DNA of 64,000 nt from Liolophura sinensis (GCF_032854445.1 NC_088301.1:6742044-6806043); one strand, 5' to 3'; shown: positions 24,330-35,540, numbered from the stretch's first letter. Translations and numbers: made by a program. Notes: generated by a model from the sequence alone, not told the origin.

Positions 24330-24850
24330 CCTTCTTAGACCTCTCCATATTCGTCTAGGATCAAACACTGGCAATAATAAGACCTCTAAACACAGGCCTA
24401 TGGTCAAACATTGACAATAAGACCCCTCAATACAGGCCTAGGGTCTAACACTGCCAAAAGACTTCTTTACACGGGTTTTGGGTCAAGCAATGACACCAAA
24501 ACCTCTCAAAACAGGCATACAGAGTCCATCAATGACATCAAGACCTCTCAAAACAGACCTATAGTGTCAAGCACTGAAAAAAGACCTCCAAAAAAAGGCC
24601 AGGGCTAGGATCAAGGGTTGACAACAAAAATGTATTAACATGATCCTTGGTTGAGCAAATAAGACAATACTAAATCTGATTGTAGGCGCTCTTATGGGAA
24701 CTGACAATGAAGATTCCTGCAAACATGACACAGGAATTACACTCGTAAGCAAACTTTCACACAGATTTTGAATCAAGCATTACTCTTGCCATTGGCCTAG
24801 AATCAAATACTGACAACAACGCACGCTTAACATTAAGGACTGATAACATG
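24330..24850. repeat. Minisatellite array, about 40-bp unit
   Basis: About twelve diverged units with AATAAGACCTCTAAACACAG followed by a GCCTAKGGTCAAACAYTGAC block. It begins directly where the 32-bp array stops, so two unrelated arrays abut. Confidence 0.85.
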
Positions 24851-25099
24851 GGATCCATTTCTGCCTTGGTGCAAGATGTAAAACCTCGTCACAGTGCTTC
24901 GTGTTTTGGTACTAGAAGCTGACATTTATCAAATAAGTCTCAAACAAAATTCACGCGGGGGCCCAAAACTAAGTTCAAAAATTGTTTTTAAACTTTCTAA
25001 AATAAAAACCGGATTTGTGGAATCTGTCCAAGATCACTTGATATATATGTCCAAAGTGCAATATTACATCGGAAAACCGAGGTTAGCCTGAAAGCGAGA

Positions 25100-25322
25100 C
25101 GCAATGACCAAGGCGCCTCCCACGCCTTGTTGTCGGTGTGAGTTCAAGTCAAGCTCATACTAGCTGCCTCTCTGGTCGTACATGGGAAGGTTTGCAAGCA
25201 ACTAGCGGGCAGCAACAACAGTGCTAAAAGCCGTGCTTTTCCCCAGGTTCTGCTCGCTTCCATACCACCATAATGCTCGTCGCCAACATGAGTAGGGAAT
25301 AAAACACCAATCAAATAAATCG
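25100..25322 (+). mobile_element. tRNA-derived SINE copy, diverged
   Basis: GACGCAATGACCAAGGCGCC, GTGAGTTCAAGTCAAGCTCA, CGTACATGGGAAGGTTTGCA, CACCATAATGCTCGTCGCC and AAAACACCAATCAAATAAAT are in order on the plus strand. Confidence 0.75.
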
Positions 25323-25918
25323 TTAAACCTAAGGAAAGGATCGATTACGTTTTTGGAATATCCTGAAATGTGTTTGACAGGATTTATACTTTAAAATTGC
25401 TTATTTTATTGTTGTTTAACGAGAATTTTCAAATACGACGGCTGTCAGTATAACATGGGTGGAGTAAACCGGAATGTACGGGATAAACAACTGTCCTTGG
25501 GTAAGTTAAAAGCACACTTTCCTACATACATATATTGGTGGAAGACATGCAGTCTTCAACCAAAGTTAGACCGCACGAACGGCTACTGAACATCGCCGAT
25601 GGCTTAGTGTCACCAAGGCCTGACAAGCGGTGAGAGGGCGGGGGAGTACTTTCAATTTACACTATAATCTATAACTGTAAATTCAGTTCATTGCCTCTTT
25701 ACTAAAAGTTAACACCTCAAAGTTGTTAACAGAAAAATTTCAGAATCTGATAATGTTCTCAGCACAGCTACCAGAAATAGAAACAGGGCGGAGGTGTAAC
25801 TACCAAACTTTGCGTCATTCTCCCTTGACGTCCAGGTTCACCACAGTACATTACTATCTTGGCTGATAATTACACATTACCACGTAAATTACTACGTAAT
25901 TTGTTTTCTTTTACACTA

Positions 25919-26805
25919 CTCCTTACAGCGCGTGTGTCACTATCTACATTCGCTTTATATCACTGCCCCCCTCTAACAAATTTTCTGCAGATATCTTGAA
26001 CAATGCCCACATCACTGAGGTCGGTGATGAGGTAGGAAGTTATGCCAGAAAATACAAAACCTATGTCTCAACTTTTTGTTTCTATTAATACTTCATGCAC
26101 ACGCATACTCTTTATCTAGAGTATGTTCAACATGAGTGTAACGATCACCTGACACATTTTTATTGATGAATGCTGATTATAGTTCCGCGCAAGGACACCA
26201 TTGATGGAGCTAAGCCTAAAGGGCCCCGCGTGCGTAGCACAAGCTCCAAAGGTCAAGCTTGTCTAGCAGTGGCAGTGATGTGGACTCCCATTACAACTTC
26301 CGTGTTTCGGTAGAACGAATGTAATTCTGTGTATTTTAGGGTATAAAGTTTTGTTTTTTGTTGTTGTTGTTTTTTTTGTTTTTTTTTTGCTCCCAGGCGG
26401 CCATTTTGGTGTACAGGTGCATGCTTTGTATTAAAATGCTGGAAATTGTCTAAACTTTGAGGAGATATGAGCTTTATTGATGAAATTTTGAAATTCTGGG
26501 CGAGAGGACACAAGGTGTGAAGTAGTGATGAGGCTGCGAGTGACGTCCCCTTGGCGTTGCTAGGCATGCCTCCCAGCTGCCGGCATGGAAAGGTCTAGAT
26601 TTCGACGGTCAACCTATGTCAAGATTTTTATGGCTTCTTTCTCACAGGCTGCATCAGGTGTGCGCCACAGCTTATTGGCCACAGAATGTTTGGGACTGAG
26701 CTATAACGCTAAACGCTAACATTGTCGCTTATGGAAAATTAATGGGGGTCTGTGGCCATGTAAAGCGAGCGTGGAGAGCGGCACATGCGCTGTAAGCAAT
26801 ATGTT
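25919..26805. mobile_element. MITE family E, copy interrupted by a nested insertion
   Basis: The left arm begins CTCCTTACAGCGCGTGTGTC. The right arm starts at about 26259 (AGCAGTGGCAGTGATGT), is cut at about 26278, and resumes at about 26758 with AAAGCGAGCGTGGAGAGCGG, then CACATGCGCTGTAAGC. The roughly 480-bp insert is bracketed by ATGT on both sides. Its own ends look inverted (GACTCCCATTA and TAATGGGGGTC). Confidence 0.6.
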
Positions 26806-27244
26806 CTTCTACAGCTGCCGGAGTAAAACACATGTAAGAGGTACCAAGTTTCCTGGCGTTAAGTATGGCAAGTATGGATGGTTTAGGGCCAGCTGGGCAA
26901 ACCTAACATCAGTGAAATACTATTATCTGACTACAGAAACATTTAGACTATTCGTTAGATTTACTCATGAGATATACCGAAGAATCATTTCCTCAAAAAT
27001 TCCATTTAATGAGGACCTTGACAACTGTGGCACTTAGCCCAAGTCTCCAGTTACATACATGTACCAGCTAGCAGATTAAATCAATTCTTAAATCTTAATA
27101 CTAAATCACAACTTAAAAGTCTTCTTCTTTAACCATTAACAAAACAAGTGACCAAAGGCTTTAACACGATACTCATTTTAGTATAACTATCCAATCAACA
27201 TAAACACAGAGATTGTAAGAATTTAAAGGTAAAGACCTCTACAA
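26806..27244. other. No gene seen
   Basis: This stretch lies downstream of the HINT3-like gene and carries no recognised feature. Confidence 0.35.
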
Positions 27245-27482
27245 ATCTAAGTAGGCTTCACTAAATAGACCACTTAAAACTATGAATAAATACACTTCCA
27301 TTTAATATTTTTAGATTTTTGGTGAAGAGAGTTAAAGGTGTTCAAACAAGTGAATTCTAGAATAAGTCCATCATAGTATTCAAATATTTGAATGCCTTTC
27401 AACACACTTAAAAAAATCTGAAAAAATAAATAAAAGTATTTTTACGCAAAGTTTTCAGTTGTCAATATGATGAACCTAACTT
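27245..27482. mobile_element. Palindromic MITE (family B), copy 1
   Basis: TAGACCACTTAAAACTATGA and the TTTTTAGATTTTTGGTGAAG block on the left are mirrored on the right by inverted copies (ACACACTTAAAAAAATCTGA, ACGCAAAGTTTTCAGTTGTC). The arms are about 100 bp and the loop is short. The same palindrome lies at 34440-34700. Confidence 0.65.
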
Positions 27483-27903
27483 CATATTTTAGTTTTGTTT
27501 TACTCTAACACAATTATAACATAACTATGGACATTTAACTCCTACAGGTAGACCTATATAAAAACAAAATATTTACAGTTTCTCATACACATTCATGTGA
27601 ACAAGAAGTCACGAATTCATCACATAATAAAGATATGTTCAGGCTAATCTTTAATCAATGTACATTCAAACAAAACTCTTTTAAGAGTGTAACAAAACTT
27701 AACACTAAACGCATTCCATTCAAGACGCACAGTCACTCATCTTCCATTGCACTCAAATGGTCCATCAGCCACTTTACCTGCAACAGGACAGCAAATTTTC
27801 AAACAAAACATCATTGACAAACTATTCATGGTCTTCCAAACTATAGAGTAAAATATTTCTTTCTTTACATTTCTTGTAGTTGTGTTTACACCTTCGGGGA
27901 CGC

Positions 27904-27909
27904 TTTATT
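27904..27909 (-). terminator. Polyadenylation signal AATAAA of the HINT3-like gene
   Basis: The plus strand reads TTTATT at this place, giving AATAAA on the coding strand about 75 nt after the stop codon at 27985-27987. Confidence 0.6.
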
Positions 27910-27984
27910 TGTGTCTTCAGCAAAAATCTGAACGCCCGATGTAACAGCACGCTTCATTTCCTAAATATGGAATATATATATATA

Positions 27985-30900
27985 TCAGTGATTTACCGAG
28001 ACAAACCACAAGGAGTTCAGCATGAAAATGGCCTTGGAAATAAGCGTCATCTGTCTCTGGGGAGAAATAACATGAAGGTGTAGATGACAAATGGCGTTGA
28101 ATGGAGGCCAATGGAAGCCCATCCTGAAATTATAGAAAATAGGATCACAGTTCATGTATACGTTAAACCTGAAAGATGCACTGATTTATTTATTTGCTGA
28201 TAAATGTCACACTCAAGAATTTTTCACTTCTAAACGAAAGAGGCAAGTTTCATGGGTGGAGAGAATCGGACTGCCCGGGTTATACCTCTGACTCTGAACT
28301 GTTTTGTTTCTGGCCATCTTTCCAATGTATGACTTAGGCCTGAATACACGACAATTAGTCGTCAGGGAACCTTGGAGTGCGCAAAGGACTACACGTGTGC
28401 AGACACACAGGTTGCTCATTGTCACCATACAAGGTCTGACGAACAGTTGACAATGTGTACACGTGGACACGTGATATTTTATGGGAGTCAGTTCTGGTGG
28501 CCGATGATTTTCCTCAAGCGGCACAAATTGCCACTTATACTGGTTCTGGCATCGCCGATTCCTGTGAAACACTGTTGTGTGCGGAGCATGGGATACACCT
28601 GTGAAATGTACCATAACAAAAAAAAAAAAAACGCCACAGAAAATGGGTTTCCACTATATAACACTTTTATTTCAAAGCAATGGGGATACAACAGATTTCA
28701 TAATCATACTCCTTACAGCGCATGCGCCGCTCTCTACCTGCGCTGTACATCACTGCCACTACCAGACAAGCTTGACTTTTGATGCCTGTGCAAGGCACGT
28801 AGTCTTGTTTAGACTTTAGCCTCATAATCTGTGTCCTTGCGCGGAGCTATTTAATCAGCATTTATCAATAAAATTGTTTCATGTGTTGGTTAGAGTCACG
28901 TGGAGCATGCGTATAAAGCACTACATGTACTAGAAATAAAGGTTGACACATAGTTTAGGGGCTTTCTGCCATCACTTCCAGCCTCGTCACCGTGACCCTA
29001 TGTAGACCTCTGCACAAAATGTTAGTGGTGGCAGTGATGTAAGAAGTACGATTCGTAACCACTGATCGCAGGACCTGCCCATGCGCACAAAACGGTTAGG
29101 TTCCCGCACGTTAATCTTGCCAGTTTGGAAAACCAATCGCCATACACTGGCCCCTCACTTACCAATCTATACAATTAAGAATCTCTACATTCCCTGTTGT
29201 GTTCAACATATAGGCCTCTAGTTAAGCGACACAAAAATCCTAACTCTAATTGACGTGAGTTGTACAGGAGTTTTTGTAACTTATTGGTTCCTACATGCTT
29301 CACACAAAAGCAATATCATGTAAACCCCGCAGAAAAAAGTGGCGATAGTGAAAACCTCGTGGACAAAATCCTTGCGAATGAAAACCCCGCCGGTGAAACC
29401 ACTGCGGACAAAAGTTCCGGTGGACTCCACATTACACCGGACACATTTAGCCAACAAACCTATCAATGCTAGACACGATCTATAAAACTCATATTTAATA
29501 ATTGTGTATTGTATACATATAAGTTTGACTTATTTTATACACATGCATGTACATGTATCATGAAAACTGTACCGCTTCAGGAATACAACTAACTGAGTGG
29601 ACTTCTGTGTTCTTACATTAAGGACATATGAAATTAAGCAACCAAAATTGGTGTATTTTTGTTTACCATATTTGGCATTTGCTTTCATGCCGGAAATGGA
29701 GACATCGCTGGACGATATATAGCTCGTTCAGATCGCGTGTTCAGCCTTCAGTACGCATAAAAGTCCATTTCTTTATGAAATGTTCTGTATTATAACGATG
29801 CATTTTACGTCCAGTTGTAAAATGCATCTCTAGCTATGGCATATTTATGAAATTCGTGGGAACACGTGTGCATCTTGTAAAAGAATGGCTCCTAGACTTC
29901 CGGCTGGGACCCTTACCAAGCATCATGCACAGTTTCTTTTATGTAGAAGTAAGCATCCGCCGGCACAACGGTGAACACATAATGTAGACCACAGTCAGTG
30001 ATTTTTTGTTTCTTTTTATTAAATTCTCAAACATTACCTCAGGGAGAAGTTTTAAGTTTTCCCAAACAAAGAGGCTGGATATCATTCATCATAAACATAA
30101 AAAATATTGATTACGAGTTTTTGTCCAACGGGGAATCTTGTTCAACGAGGGATGTTGTGCCCCTGGAGATATTGTTCAACGAGGGATATTGTGCAACGAG
30201 GGATACTGTGCGACGGGCGATATTGTTCAACGAGGGATACTGTCCGACGGAGAGTCTTGTTCAACCAGGAATATTGTCCGACAGGGGATATTGTGCGACA
30301 GGGGATAGATTGTCCCCGGGATTTATGTCCCATGGTTGAGTGAACATTACAAGAATCCTGACTGACTTCATAACTAAGGAATTCTTAATGTTGATTAAAT
30401 AACTTTAATCTATTTGCTATAATAATTTCAAACTAAATGTGGCCATACATGAAAAGGTGGGGATATGTCAAGCGACCATACCTGACATCACCTGTGTCTC
30501 CATCATTTTCCTGCAAAACCTGCATTCCAACGTTCATCATCCTCTCCACTGTTAAGGGAAAGTTAGTGCGTTTAATCAAACTCACTTATGATATCCATTT
30601 ACAGAGCTTATGCTCCTACAGTGGTTTACACCTGAACACACAAAAATGGTCAAGGAATGTGTACAGTAATCATGAATGCATACCAAAATCGTCACTTATC
30701 ACTTGTATAGTCACCCTTTGTAATTTACAAATTAAGTATGCATTTGTACATTTACTTAACAAATGTTCATCCACTTTTTGATTTATTTTTAATTTGACAA
30801 TATACAGATTTCTTTATTTGATTAGTGATTGGGTGTTTGCCTAGGAGTTGAGGGCAGAGAGTCACCTATACCTGCTAGTGCACTAATAATTTATTACACC

Positions 30901-33551
30901 TTCTCACCCAATTTATGCATGAAGTTACCAATTATTTGTAAATATGCTAACCAAATGTACATATCCTTACCCATTTGTACATGCTTTTATACCACTGTAG
31001 GCCTGCAGTTATATATCAACTGTGCATCCACTGACTATCTGTACATACAAACTGTATAAACATTCACTTGCCAATGTACCTTCACTTATCATTTGTACCA
31101 TCATTTACCATTGGTACCTTCACTTATCATTTGTACCTTCATTTGTACCTCCACTTATCATTTGTACCTTCACTTATCATTTGTACCTTTATTTGTACCT
31201 CCACTTATCATTTGTACCTTCACTTATCATTTGTACCTTCACTTAACATCTATACAAGTGTCATCACCTTGTATCTCCTTTGTATCTCCTTTTTCAGTTA
31301 TACCTCCACTTATCATTTGTACCCTCACTATATATTATCTGTGCCTTCATGGCCCGAGGATGGTGAAGCATTCTTCAAAACCATTTATACCACAAGTTAA
31401 GACTAAGTATCACTTAAGTCTAAGACTGCTGCATGACTAAGACTACATCTATCCTTTCTACCTTCATATAAAGCCCTTACATTCACTAACAATTTGTACA
31501 CTGTCTAACCCATTTCTGCATTCACACTTGTATATTCACTTCCATGTGTGCATTCATACTTGTATATTCACTTCTCCTTTGTGCATTCACATTTAAATAT
31601 TCACTTCTTAGTGCATTCACACTTGTACATTCACTTCTCCTTTGTGCATTCACACTTGTCTATTCACTTCTCCTTTGTGCATTCACACTTGTACATTCAC
31701 TTCTCCTTTGTGCATTCACACTTGTCTATTCATGTCTCCTTTGTGCATTCACACTTCTATTTCACTTCTCCTTTGTGCATTCACACTTGTAAATTCACTT
31801 CCCTTTTGGGCATTCATTTAATATAATGTATACATCCAGTGCAAATCACTCTTAAATCGATCAGTACATTATACATTCACTAACCATATGTACAATCACT
31901 AAAGCAAGCAATGGGTACACATATATGTACATTCACAAAGGCCTGGCACATTCATCTATCATTTGTACATACCCATACTATCTCACACTGACGCATGGTT
32001 TATACATTCAGTCACATATTCATTCAGTGAACACTAGTATATTCAACAAGCATTTGGATATTCACTAACCATTGAGAGATATGTTATACCATACATTCAC
32101 TGAACATTCAGAAAGCTTTTATACATTTATAACATACATATGCACATAAAGGTACAGTTATTATTACACTATCTGTGCATTCGCTTGCCATTTGTGCAGG
32201 CTCTCACAATGTGTACATTTGTTAAACACTTGCCCATTCACTAATCATTTGTACATTTACATACCTTTAAGATTTGTACATCTCCATACAATTTGCACAT
32301 TTGCATGTCATTTGTACATTCACAGGCTAGTTGTACATTCACATGTCATTTGTACATTCACATGCCATTTGCACATTTGCATAAGGTACCATTTGCACAT
32401 CCACATGCCATTTGCACATTCACATACCATTTGTACATTCACTTATTTTTTAATTCATTCAACACTGGTACATGTCAACTGGTGAATTCAAAAGTATGTG
32501 TATATGTATTTTTCATTTATGCCTTTATCAATCACATTCTACACTAAAATGTGTTAACCACATGAATATTCACTTTGTACGTTCATATATTATTTATACA
32601 TTTGCTACTAATAAACCATTAACACATTCACTACTCACTTGTACATCCACTTGCACATTATCATATCCTTTGTACAATCACTTATTTATGATTGCACTCA
32701 ACTGCCTGTCTATTCACTTCTGTTTGTTCAGTTATATATTACTTATTTCCTAACTACTTACACGTTCACTACCCATTTGTACGTTTACCAAGCACTGAGT
32801 ACATGGTGTAAACCACTGTACTTAGGCTAAAAGAGAAGGGCCTTATTTGAAGGGTCAATTGGGTTAATAGCCCCACACCATACCCCTCGCTTTCTTCCCC
32901 AAGACCTCAACCCTCCCATCATTGCCTACTCACCCAGCCCCATGTCTGACTTTCTTAGCACCTTGGGGTCAGGGATGTGTTGTTTCGTACAAACCAAATA
33001 ATGGTGGGTAGTTGCTGGCTTGTGATCCATGAATACTGTCAACTCCTCATCCTGTGAACATAGTAGCATGGAACAACAAGGGCTTTGTATAATCTGTATA
33101 AAGTTCATATACTCTGATCATTTCAAAATTTCCATGATTTTCCCAGGCTATCACAGGTTCAAAATTGACAAGTGCTATCTGATTTTGTAAAACATTTCTA
33201 AAACCTAGATAAGACTGTAACACTCATATCACCATGATTCCTAAATTGTATTCTAATTCTTCAACTTGTTTATTTTATGCCATACCCGGTACTTGTACAG
33301 AGTTACAAGAACAAATCAGAGGACTGAAGGACCTGACTTCAACAATAAAGCACTGTAAACGACAAAGGTAAAATCGAAAGTGAAACAGAATCTGACAAAA
33401 GCGATAACAGGTTCATGTTCACGCCTATGGTGTTGCTGATGTCTTGACACTATTAAACGAAGATAGAAGAGGATGGTACCTGGTAGTATATCTTGGTTTC
33501 AGGGCTTTCACCTCGACAAATTTTGCAGAAAACACAATTCTGTTCCGACAT
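27985..33551 (-). CDS. HINT3: HIT-domain nucleotide hydrolase, HINT3-like, five exons
   Basis: HIT-family proteins of the HINT branch hydrolyse nucleotide phosphoramidates such as AMP-lysine. Coding exons (minus strand): 33551-33480, 33051-32934, 30548-30482 and 28123-27985, 396 nt in all, with any 5' non-coding exon further upstream. Phases fit throughout (0, 1, 2) and every intron is GT...AG. The first exon encodes MSEQNCVFCKICRGESPE, with the usual C..C near the start. The second carries DEELTVFMDHKPATTHHYLV and KQHIPDPKVL. The third carries VERMMNVGMQVLQEN. The last carries MGFHWPPFNAICHLHLHVIS, where HLHLHVI is the catalytic histidine triad, and ends SLWFVSVNH. The protein is 131 residues, shorter than vertebrate HINT3 at the N-terminus and by a few residues at the C-terminus. 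The order matches HINT3 throughout. No frame damage is seen, so the gene looks functional. A TGACGTAA element lies about 50 bp upstream of the ATG. Aprataxin-like or other HINT genes are less likely given the MGFH.PPF.....HLHLHV block. Confidence 0.92.
28180..28300 (-). mobile_element. Third SINE family fragment, just upstream of the last HINT3 exon
   Basis: TTTATTTATTTGCTGATAAA, CACACTCAAGAATTTTTCAC and TTTCATGGGTGGAGAGAATC with GGACTGCCCGGG lie inside intron 4. They account for part of the 133-codon minus-strand ORF at 28213-28614. Confidence 0.55.
28709..29050. mobile_element. MITE family E copy inside a HINT3 intron
   Basis: The left arm CTCCTTACAGCGCATGCGCC, then GCTCTCTACCTGCGCTGTAC and ATCACTGCCACTACC, is answered by the right arm CTGCACAAAATGTTAGTGGT and GGCAGTGATGTAAG. 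The outer 25-30 bp of the right arm are missing. The middle matches 39835-40189 (TTTAATCAGCATTTATCAAT, CTCGTCACCGTGACC). Confidence 0.7.
29333..29422. repeat. Short 18-bp tandem array in intron
   Basis: Five diverged units follow the pattern GTGAAAACCTCGTGGACA / GAAAACCCCGCCGGTG. An 18-bp period keeps frames open on both strands. Confidence 0.6.
30118..30325. repeat. 18-bp tandem array next to HINT3 exon
   Basis: Eleven or so units carry GATATTGTTCAACGAGGG, alternating with ACTGTGCGACGGG and ATTGTCCGACAGG variants. The 18-bp (six-codon) period explains why long ORFs appear on both strands here. It lies about 155 bp from exon 30482-30548. Confidence 0.85.
30560..32830. repeat. Composite minisatellite field filling an intron
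   Basis: Nearly the whole intron between exons 30548 and 32934 is built from words such as TTTGTACATTCAC. It contains three regular sub-arrays: a 20-bp unit CACTTATCATTTGTACCTTC at 31072-31330, a 33-bp unit (GTGCATTCACACTTGTCTAT plus TCACTTCTCCTTT) at 31505-31805, and a 19-20-bp unit CATTTGTACATTCACATGC at 32190-32460. Less regular copies join them. All ORFs in this part are by-products. Confidence 0.85.
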
Positions 33552-33920
33552 GACAGGGCTATTAATATGTTGTTGTTGTTACAGTTCGCTTTTAGAAAGG
33601 ATGACGTAATGTAAATCCAGTCTTTCACAACGTGACCGTCATCAAATTGACATGGACTCCAGCCAGTTTGTTTGATTTTATTACATTTCTGCATACACGC
33701 TAATGTCATGCCCTGAGACGGCTAGTTCAAGCATATTATTACGCATCTGACAGATCTTGAGCAGGTTAAAGCGAGGGACAACCGCGTGCCAGCGTTGCGC
33801 CTGCCTAAGGGACGTAACCGGATAAATGTGCCGTAACCAGTTGTTGCCCTTTAATCACAGTTTTCTGATGGACCACTATGCTGGTGTAAGCCTTACCTTT
33901 GAACGTTCGGTCGCCCCACT
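33552..33920 (-). promoter_or_regulatory. Probable 5' region of the HINT3-like gene
   Basis: TGACGTAA (CRE-like, plus 33602-33609) lies about 55 bp upstream of the ATG. Further up, on the minus strand, GAACGTTCAAAGGTAAGG near 33890-33905 looks like a splice donor of a possible non-coding first exon. No TATA box is evident. This is inferred from position and motifs only. Confidence 0.3.
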
Positions 33921-34164
33921 GATGTAGGCCCAATTAGAGTTGGGATACAGTAGCCTGTGTACAATTCATTTTGATCTTCTCCAGCTGGGACTAACATAAA
34001 GGATTACAGTAGTGCCTGAAATATTCTAGTAATCATAATAACTGATTACTTAATGTTAATAAAAGAAACTTTTGCAGAAATTTACAAATGAGGATGGAAG
34101 TTTGAATTCATTTCTCACTACTAGGCTGTCTGACTAAACAGTTACTGGGAATACTTTTGAACAA

Positions 34165-34425
34165 CCGCCTCCTAATGTATAACGCGGGAGGCAATGACCC
34201 AGGAGCCTCGCACCAACGCTGTCGCTGTGAGTTCAAATCCAGCTTATGCTGACTTCCTCTGAGGCCGTACTTGGGAAGGTCTGCCATTAACTTGGGAATG
34301 GTTGTGAGATTCCCCTGGGCTCTTCCTGGTTTCTTCCCAACGTAATGTTGGCCGCCGTAGTAGCCTATAAAAGGAATATTCTTGAGTACTCAAACACCAA
34401 TCAATAAATAAATAAACAAACAGTG
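34165..34425 (+). mobile_element. tRNA-derived SINE copy, plus strand
   Basis: GGCAATGACCCAGGAGCCTC, GTGAGTTCAAATCCAGCTTA, GTACTTGGGAAGGTCTGCCA, GTAATGTTGGCCGCCGTAGT and AATATTCTTGAGTACTCAAA are followed by an AAATAAATAAAC tail. The head lacks box A. Confidence 0.8.
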
Positions 34426-34439
34426 TATAACACCATAAA

Positions 34440-34700
34440 TATAAAATATAAAAATTTATTTTATTTCCTTAAGAGTGTTGAAAGGCATCTAAATATCTGA
34501 ACACTAAGGTGGGCTTTTGCCGGTATCTAGGAACTCTGACGTCACGTCACCTTGTTTTCCTGATGTTCATAAAGCCCACCTTAGAATTTAAATGTTTGAA
34601 CGCCATTCACTCTCTTCACAAAAATCTAAAAAAAAAAAAAATTAAAATATATTTATGCATAGTTTTAAGTGGTCTATTTAGTGATGTCGATTTTGATTTT
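34440..34700. mobile_element. Palindromic MITE (family B), copy 2
   Basis: The left arm (AGAGTGTTGAAAGGCATCTA, AACACTAAGGTGGGCTTT) and right arm (AAAGCCCACCTTAGAATTTA, TGAACGCCATTCACTCTCTT) are inverted copies, about 110 bp each. The centre contains GACGTCACGTCACC. This copy retains the AAGGTGGGCTTT part that copy 1 has lost. Confidence 0.75.
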
Positions 34701-35270
34701 AGAGATCTTTTTCTTTAAAAATGCAGACCATGATATGGCCATTTCTCAAAACTGGTAATAGTCTACCCTGTCACTGTGTGTATTTCATGTCACAACTTAT
34801 TATGCATATCAAATCTTGGGAAAGAAAATGTTTGTATGCAATGTTATCTCTTTACCCATCCTAACAGTTTGACCAGATGACCTACACTGGTCCTGGTTTG
34901 CTAAGTTTTCCTGCACGGATCATTGTAGTTTAACTAGTCATTGTTACCTGTTGTTCACCAAGCTCAAACATGTTCAGTCCATGTTGCGATTAGCTAATGA
35001 AACTCTGCCAAGCAACCCACACGTGGACTAATATATAAACCTTTTTCCAGCACACTAAAGTGCAAAATGTACACTTAATAAACAGAAGTAGGCCTACAGC
35101 TTTCAAGACAAGCGTCCAGTCCTTCTTTGATGTCACCAATAGTTTGAGGACCAGAACTTTTGGGCCCAGTTGTTGGAAAGTGTATTAGATAATAGTGGTA
35201 TTAAGTCATATTAAAATTTTAAAATTTTATCCAAACTCAACAGTCAATGCAGTTCTCCAAAGACAAAGTA
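34701..35270. other. No gene seen
   Basis: AT-rich sequence lies between the palindromic MITE and the Harbinger element. No motif of note. Confidence 0.35.
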
Positions 35271-35439
35271 TTTGTCTGCGCACAAAAAGAACGCTTGCTC
35301 GCGATAAAAGCGAGCGCGATAAAGCAAGCACTTGTAATGTTGTTCAGAATTTGCTTATACCACACAAAAACACGCTCACCATATCGCGCCTGCGATGTCA
35401 AGCGACGCTTGGAAAGCGTAAAGAATCAAAAGTTAATTC

Positions 35440-35475
35440 TATATCGCGAGCAAGCGTGTTTTTGGTGCCCCCCAC
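35440..35475. repeat. Subterminal inverted copy of the Harbinger end
   Basis: ATATCGCGAGCAAGCGTGTT is the inverted counterpart of the AACGCTTGCTCGCGATA stretch in the left terminal repeat, about 150 bp inside it. It could be an extra transposase-binding site or a hairpin. It lies just before the MADF gene start. Confidence 0.5.
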
Positions 35476-35540
35476 GTGTGTTGTCTAGTCACGATCTGGC
35501 AAGTGCAGTGAGTGTTTTCTCCTCTGACAGTCCGACCAAA

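Noticed and set aside
23412-24414. Overlapping ORFs of 63-122 codons with repeated SLDSR/WRSS words
   Set aside because: All follow the 32-bp minisatellite period and occur in every plus frame.
28213-28614. 133-codon minus-strand ORF
   Set aside because: It overlaps a SINE fragment, lies inside an intron of the HINT3-like gene and shows no domain.
30118-30325. CRISPR-like regular repeats
   Set aside because: Units are contiguous with no unique spacers, vary in sequence, and the DNA is animal.
31022-31826. Repeat-protein-like ORFs (HLSFVPS, SFVHSHL words)
   Set aside because: They are by-products of 20-bp and 33-bp arrays lying in an intron of the minus-strand HINT3-like gene.
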